Position numbers and translations under genes: made by a program | Assembly: GCA_951804985.1 (NCBI GenBank) | Contig: OX638134.1 | Location: 82,811,679 to 82,875,678 of the forward strand | Origin: Dryomyza anilis | Lineage: Eukaryota; Arthropoda; Insecta; Diptera; Dryomyzidae | Reading direction: 5' to 3' | Length of the DNA: 64,000 bases | Shown: positions 58,905 through 64,000 of the stretch, in pieces | How the letters are laid out: each line of letters starts with the position of its first letter | Numbering within the stretch: the first letter of the stretch is position 1 | Notes under the pieces: generated by a model | The model's database searches: none | What the model was told of the DNA's origin: nothing | Seen by the model: the letters and a program-made list of their open reading frames with translations, nothing else

Positions 58905-59250
58905 CCAGAAATTTTTGACAGGGTCGAGGCAGTTTAGAAATATTTTTCCGACATATTTCAAATAGACAAAGGCGGAGATTTTATCACAGGCTGTCCGTGT
59001 TCTGCCTGTTCCCAAAATATGCCGTGAATCTGGCATTAAAATTCCACAACATTTTACAACTCTATGTATTTGCCGGAAATATGCCCAAAAGTTTCTTGAA
59101 AAATTACAGAAATTGTGTCTCGGTTACTACTCCAGACATAATGTTTGGCAGGATCGAGGCAGTTTGATCGAGGCGCAAGCTGTGTTTTCTGCCCGTTTCC
59201 AAAATATGTCGAGAATCTGCCTTTAAAGTTCCATATGCCATACATTTTTC
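58905..59250. repeat. Family F ~300-bp repeat, copy F4
   Basis: GACAGGGTCGAGGCAGTTTAG, AAATAGACAAAGGCGGAG, GTGTTCTGCCTGTTCCCAAA and TTTGCCGGAAATATGCCC appear in family order. A second partial unit runs from TGGCAGGATCGAGGCAGTTTG at about 59144 to GAATCTGCC near 59220. Confidence 0.8.
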
Positions 59251-59440
59251 TGAAAAAAAAAAAACAATAACTCAGTTATTTCACTCAAAAGTCTGTACCA
59301 ATAAAATATTGTATTAATAATTTGAATATATTTGTAATAATAGTATGCATCCTATTGAACCATTTTTATAGTAAAATATTAATAGTATTTCTAAAAAAAC
59401 CTTTTTATTATAAAGATGTTTTTTTCTAAGTGTATCACGA

Positions 59441-60344
59441 CGCCTCAAACGACGACAGAAGGCGGAACAGCAACCGGAAAATAAAAGTGCGTTGACGGAA
59501 CATTTTAGGGGTGACAAAATTGTGCTCGGTCGGAGGGTGCGGATTACGCGATGACAAAACGCGAAGCTATTCATTTAGCGCACGCAAAGCTTCTTCCGCC
59601 CTGCTTCGCTTTGACTGACTGAATGACTGACTGACTAGCGTGCTGATCGACCGTCGTCAAGGGTCTTAAAACGATGATTAGGTTGTTATTTTAATTTGCC
59701 CATTGATATGTTTGTTGCTGTTGTTGTTCCAGGGTGTTTGTCTATTTTGTTTTTTTTGTTCTTCACTGTTCGCGATGTTCAGCTCATTGTCCCGGTGCCG
59801 CGGGTTCTTTTGTTGGTATTTTTTTGTTTTTGCAGCCTAACAAGCTTCTGGCTCATTGTTGCGGGGTTTGGTTCGGTTGGGTTGTATTGGATTGAATTGG
59901 GTTGGGAAGACTCTATCGCAACCGGGGAGAGGGGTATTTAGTAAGTTTTGCGTCTTTTGTCATCACGCGTTCAACTGAGTGTAACGTGTTTGCAATTTGT
60001 CAGCGATTTCGTTGCAGCATTTAGCAGGGCTCTCGCTGTATTCCCGAATCCTCGAATCCACTATTTGAGCAGGGTGGCATTGCATTTTAGGTTGTCGCGA
60101 TACATGTTACGATATATAGTGGTGCCGCGATTGCATAAATTGGGTTCAATTAGTAAATTGACTTTTAACGCAACATTCGTGCAAATAAATTGTGGCAACA
60201 AATGTTGTAATAATTAAGCGTTGGGAAGTGGGTAAAATATTCAAGGATGCATTAGGCTTGGTTTAGGACAGGTTGGTTGGTTGGTTGGACGACATCAACA
60301 TGATCAATTGGGCTAATATATAACCATCAAACAATCTGCTTTTT
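59441..60344. other. Unique moderate-GC block
   Basis: GACTGACTGAATGACTGACT run near 59610 and GGTTGGTTGGTTGG near 60270. Two consecutive plus-strand ORFs (59696-59941, 81 codons; 59948-60217, 89 codons) are Val/Leu/Phe-rich and have no recognised domain. No gene is supported. Confidence 0.35.
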
Positions 60345-62390
60345 TTTTAAATTTTATTTTTGATTAAAAATTAAATTTTTATCTAAAACTTTTATTTATC
60401 ACTAAGGTTTCAATTTTACTTTAAAATTCAATTTTTCACTAAATATTCAATTTTTCATTAAAAAATCAAATTTTTAATGAAAATTATAATTTTCACTAAA
60501 AATTAAAATTTTCAAAAAAAAAAAAAAAAAATTCACTAAACTATAAATTCAATTTTTGCACTAAAAATTCAAATTTTCACTAAAAAAATTCAAATTTTCA
60601 CTAAAAATTCAATTTTTCACTAAAAATTCAATTATTCACTAAAAATTCAATTTTTCACCAAAAATTCAATTTTTCACTAAAAATTGAATTTTTCACTCAA
60701 AATTCAATTTTTCACTAAAAATTCAAATTTTCACTAAAAATTCAATTTTTCACTAAAAATTGAATTTTTCACTCAAAATTCAATTTTTCACTAAAAATTC
60801 AAATTTTCACTAAAAAATTTGATTTTTCACTAAAAATTCAATTTATCATTAAAAATTAAATTTATCAATATAAATTCAATTTTTCACTAAAAATTCAATT
60901 TTTCACTAAAAATTTAAATTTTCACTAAAAATTTAATTTTTTAATTAAAAAAAAAATTCAATTTTTAAATAAAAATTCAATTTTTAAATAAAAATTTTAG
61001 TTTTAACTAAAAATTCTATTTTTTAACTAAAAAATAATTTTATAACTAAAAATTAAATTTTTAACTAAAAATTAAATTTTTAACTAAAAATTAAATTTTT
61101 AACTAAAAATTAAATTTTTAACTAAAAATTAAATTTTTAACTAAAAATAAATTTTTAACTAAAAATTAAATTTTTAACTAAAAATTAAATTTTTAACTAA
61201 AAATTAAAGTTTTGACCAAAAATTAAATTTTAAACTAAAATTTAAAATTTTAACTAAAAACTAAAATTTTAACTAAAAATTAAAATTTTAACTAAAAATT
61301 CAGTTTTTAACTAAAAATTCAATTTTTCACTAAAAATTTAATTTTTCACTAAAAATTCAATTTTTCACTAAAAATTCAATTTTTCACTAAAAATTCAATT
61401 TTTCACTAAAAATTCAATTTTTCACTAAAAATTCAATTTTTCACTAAAAATTCAATTTTTCACTAAAAATTCAATTTTTCACTAAAAATTCAATTTTTCA
61501 CTAAAAATTCAATTTTTCACTAAAAATTTGATTTTTCACTAAAAATTCAATTTTTAACTAAAAATTCAATTTTTAATTTTTCACTAAAAATTCAATTTTT
61601 CACTAAAAATTCAATTTTTCACTAAAAATTAAATTTTACACTAAAAATTCAATTTTTCACTAAAAATTTAATTTTTCACTAAAAATTCAATTTTTCACTA
61701 AAAATTTAATTTTTCACTAAAAATTCAATTTTTCACTAAAAATTCAATTTTTCACTAAAAATTCAATTTTTCACTAAAAATTCAATTTTTCACTATAAAT
61801 TCAATTTTTCACTAAAAATTCAATTTTTCACTAAAAATTCAATTTTTCACTAAAAATTCAATTTTTCACTAAAAATTCAATTTTTCACTAAAAATTCAAT
61901 TTTTCACTAAAAATTCAATTTTTCACTAAAAATTCAATTTTTCACTAAAAATTCAATTTTTCACTAAAAATTCAATTTTTCACTAAAAATTCAATTTTTC
62001 ACTAAAAATTCAATTTTTCACTAAAAATTCAATTTTTCACTAAAAATTCAATTTTTCACTAAAAATTCAATTTTTCACTAACAATTAAATTTTTCACTAA
62101 AAAATTCAATTTTTCACTAAAAATTCAATTTTTCACTAAAAATTTAATTTTTTACTAAAAATTTAATTTTTCACAAAAAATTCAATTTTTCACTAAAAAT
62201 TCAAATTTTCACAAAAAATTCTTCACTAAAAATTCAATTTTTCACTAAAAATTCAAATTTTTCACTAAAAATTCAATTTTTTACTAAAAATTCAATTTTT
62301 GACTAAATATTCAATTTTTGACTAAATATTCAATTTTTATCCCAAAATTAAAGTTTACTTAAAATTAGAATTTTATGTAATATATAATTC
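60345..62390 (+). repeat. 19-bp satellite S2, array e
   Basis: About 105 units of TTTTTCACTAAAAATTCAA. The centre right (61320-62080) is almost perfect. A separate block at 61010-61300 is homogenised for a variant, AATTTTTAACTAAAAATTA, in which CAC has become AAC, showing local conversion or amplification of a mutant unit. Confidence 0.95.
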
Positions 62391-63867
62391 CAATATCACT
62401 TAGAATATCCAACATTGTGTTACCTCCGAAATTAACTCGTCTTTTGCACATTTCAAATAATTCAAATAATAATGTAAAAAAAACCCACAAAAGCAACCTG
62501 TTATTTCAACTGTCATAAAACGTTTTTGCTGTTGCTGCTGCTGTAATTCAGCAATAAATTTGTTAAAAATAAATATTCTCGATCTACCTCAACAATTTGA
62601 CGAACCTTATTGCTGAAGAATATAACCAAACAACAGCAAAAAAAACTCCAAAAAATTATACGGCCATAATAAACATAAATTAGTTTATGAACCTCGTAAC
62701 CTTGCCCTTCATCTGATGCTGTTTAGTATTCAGTTTTATTTTATATTTTACTTTCGTCTCCTACAGTACGTTTTTTTTGTATTTTTGTAACTCACACTTT
62801 GCAGAAGTTTTTACGGCTGCTGCATGCATAAAATCATAATGAAGACCAACTCAACAAATTGATGAAATATCAACACAAGGAAGTTAAGGAGTACCAAACA
62901 CATTGGAGTTGTATATTTGGTAAATATTTTAAAATTTTGTCTGGCACTCAATTCAATAAAACACAAAAATCGTTGCATATATTGAGGCGTATGTGCAGGG
63001 TGGGGTATGACGTTGAAACTAGGGTTACCGCGCCGATTTAATTATGTACATTATGTATTATTTATTTGTGTTGTCTGTGAGCTTAAATAATTTTACACAT
63101 GTCTGCTATATGAAATAAACCTGTACACGGTATACAGAACATATTTTCGCACACATAACGTCTGAACGAGTTTTGCATTTGAAATTTTCAGCGCCATGAC
63201 CTCTGTGATCAGCTGTTCTCTGGCGTCCTTGCAGGGCGTTAAAAGCATGCAAAATATGAAATGAAGAGTATTCGACCTAAAAATTCTTTTGAAAGTTTTT
63301 TAGGGTTCTAAAATAAAGATTGAGTTATATTTTAGTTTATTAAATTAATCAGATTCTTCGAAAATTATGCTCTGAAATGATTTAGCAGATTGCAGACTTT
63401 CGGAATTTCATTCATCGAAAAGAGCGCAGGCGCCTTTTTAATATATACAATTTAATGGTACGGCATAAAAGTAGAAAATAGTAGTAGAAAGTGTAGTAGA
63501 AGAAAATATGAAAATGCTATTCGGAAAAAATATCTGTTATAATTCAGGAATATTTCCAAACTCCTTAGAGACTTAAAAAGCCTAGAAACAATACCCAAAA
63601 AACCCTTAAAAAAGAAATACCGCCATTTTAAAACAAACTTCCCCCAATATATAAAATGAGCATACTGTTCAAAAAACATCATAGTACCAATTAAGGGTTG
63701 CTCCATAGCACAATTAGCTGCCACTACCCCAACATATTTCAAACTGTTATACAGAATAACCTGCTAAGTGTTATACGCAATTTAAAATTTATTTATAAAA
63801 CATTTTAGTTCTTTCTCTGTTCGTATTAAAGCTGAAATTTGTACATGCAATTTCTACTACAACCCAG
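62391..63867. other. Unique block, no gene supported
   Basis: Mixed composition. A short TGCTGTTGCTGCTGCTG run lies near 62528. ORF 63452-63742 on the minus strand (96 codons, starting MKYVGVVAANCAMEQPLIGT) is hydrophobic and Phe-rich in its second half and unrecognised. ORF 62859-63041 (60 codons) is unsupported. A good acceptor-like TTCTCTGGCGTCCTTGCAG|G near 63233 leads into frames that close within 10 codons. Confidence 0.35.
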
Positions 63868-64000
63868 TCCAATTTATTTCGCAAACCTAACCAAACACCC
63901 ACCAATCCACAATATGCCCTCCAACAATATGCGTTCGTTGGCATTCGTGCAGCATTCGCTGCTTGCTACTCGTCTGGAATACAAATGAGGATCGTGCTGC
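63868..64000 (+). CDS. Candidate partial coding exon open to the window edge
   Basis: From an acceptor-like CTACTACAACCCAG|TCC (AG at 63866-63867) a frame of 44 codons stays open to the last base of the window. It reads SNLFRKPNQTPTNPQYALQQ and continues with an Ala-rich stretch, in a GC-richer context than the preceding 1 kb. A second frame has a 24-codon ORF from ATG at 63913. No domain is recognised, and 133 bases are too few to exclude chance. Confidence 0.22.

Larger units (their letters stand above)
58498..59440. mobile_element. B-like MITE split by a family F insertion
   Basis: The left end CACTCAGAAGAAAATATTC (from 58499) and the right end GATGTTTTTTTCTAAGTG (to about 59435) resemble inverted termini. 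The right interior has CATCCTATTGAACCATTTTTATAGTAAAATATTAATAGTATTT, the B2 order. The middle is occupied by family F copy F4 and a hairpin at 58829-58872. TA lies on both outer sides. Confidence 0.45.

Noticed and set aside
59696..60217. Two adjacent ORFs read as a small gene pair
   Set aside because: Hydrophobic composition from GTT/TTT-rich DNA, no domain and no promoter or poly(A) signal.
63452..63742. 96-codon minus-strand ORF as a gene
   Set aside because: No domain, Phe-rich low-complexity second half and no supporting signals.

Overview
The window reads as gene-poor, AT-rich non-coding DNA from a large insect genome, most likely a higher fly (Diptera). That placement is inference. It rests on the Drosophila-like texture of the unique blocks (CAA/TTG runs, GACA/GTCT microsatellites), a dispersed repeat whose GACAGACGGACAT...AATATATATACTTT block I recall from fly genomes, and many short foldback DNA transposons. 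No complete protein-coding gene, rRNA or canonical tRNA could be supported. Nearly every ORF above 60 codons lies in a repeat or is chance.

About half of the window is repetitive. Tandem repeats: a 9-bp satellite (8358-11309) with higher-order structure that ends in a strand-switch palindrome; one 19-bp satellite in five separate arrays of both orientations (16711-18030, 40201-42690, 43530-44010, 49690-51265, 60345-62390); and a sister 19-bp satellite (52495-54065) with the same period but about 4 of 19 bases changed. Medium-period repeats: a ~56-bp degenerate family (13530-15510 and, inverted, 25960-27010) and a ~300-bp family in foldback arrangement (3480-5345, 7160-8345, 36830-37880, 58905-59250).

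Dispersed elements: one tRNA-derived SINE with 15-bp target duplications (1645-1988), two other tRNA-like fragments, and at least nine families of non-autonomous inverted-repeat DNA elements (here A, B, C, D, G, H, J, M and one unnamed dispersed repeat). Several unrelated families share a CAC(N)CAGAAAAA-type end. Nesting gives a partial history: B3 sits inside the 56-bp repeat, and a ~300-bp family copy sits inside a B-like element at 58498-59440.

Possible functional sequence is limited to a few higher-GC islands. These are a TATA/Inr core promoter preceded by a regular heat-shock-element-like GAA/TTC array (13183-13292), a candidate first exon with a GTAAGT donor (about 22774-22897), a candidate terminal coding exon (29689-29847), a GC-rich promoter-like block (32600-33960), an RFX-type X-box (44568-44580), and a frame open to the right edge (63868-64000). 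These could be isolated exons of one or more genes with very long introns; the window does not prove it. The most unusual combination is the heat-shock-like promoter lying directly upstream of a tandem-repeat tract, an arrangement that recalls the fly noncoding heat-shock locus hsr-omega.
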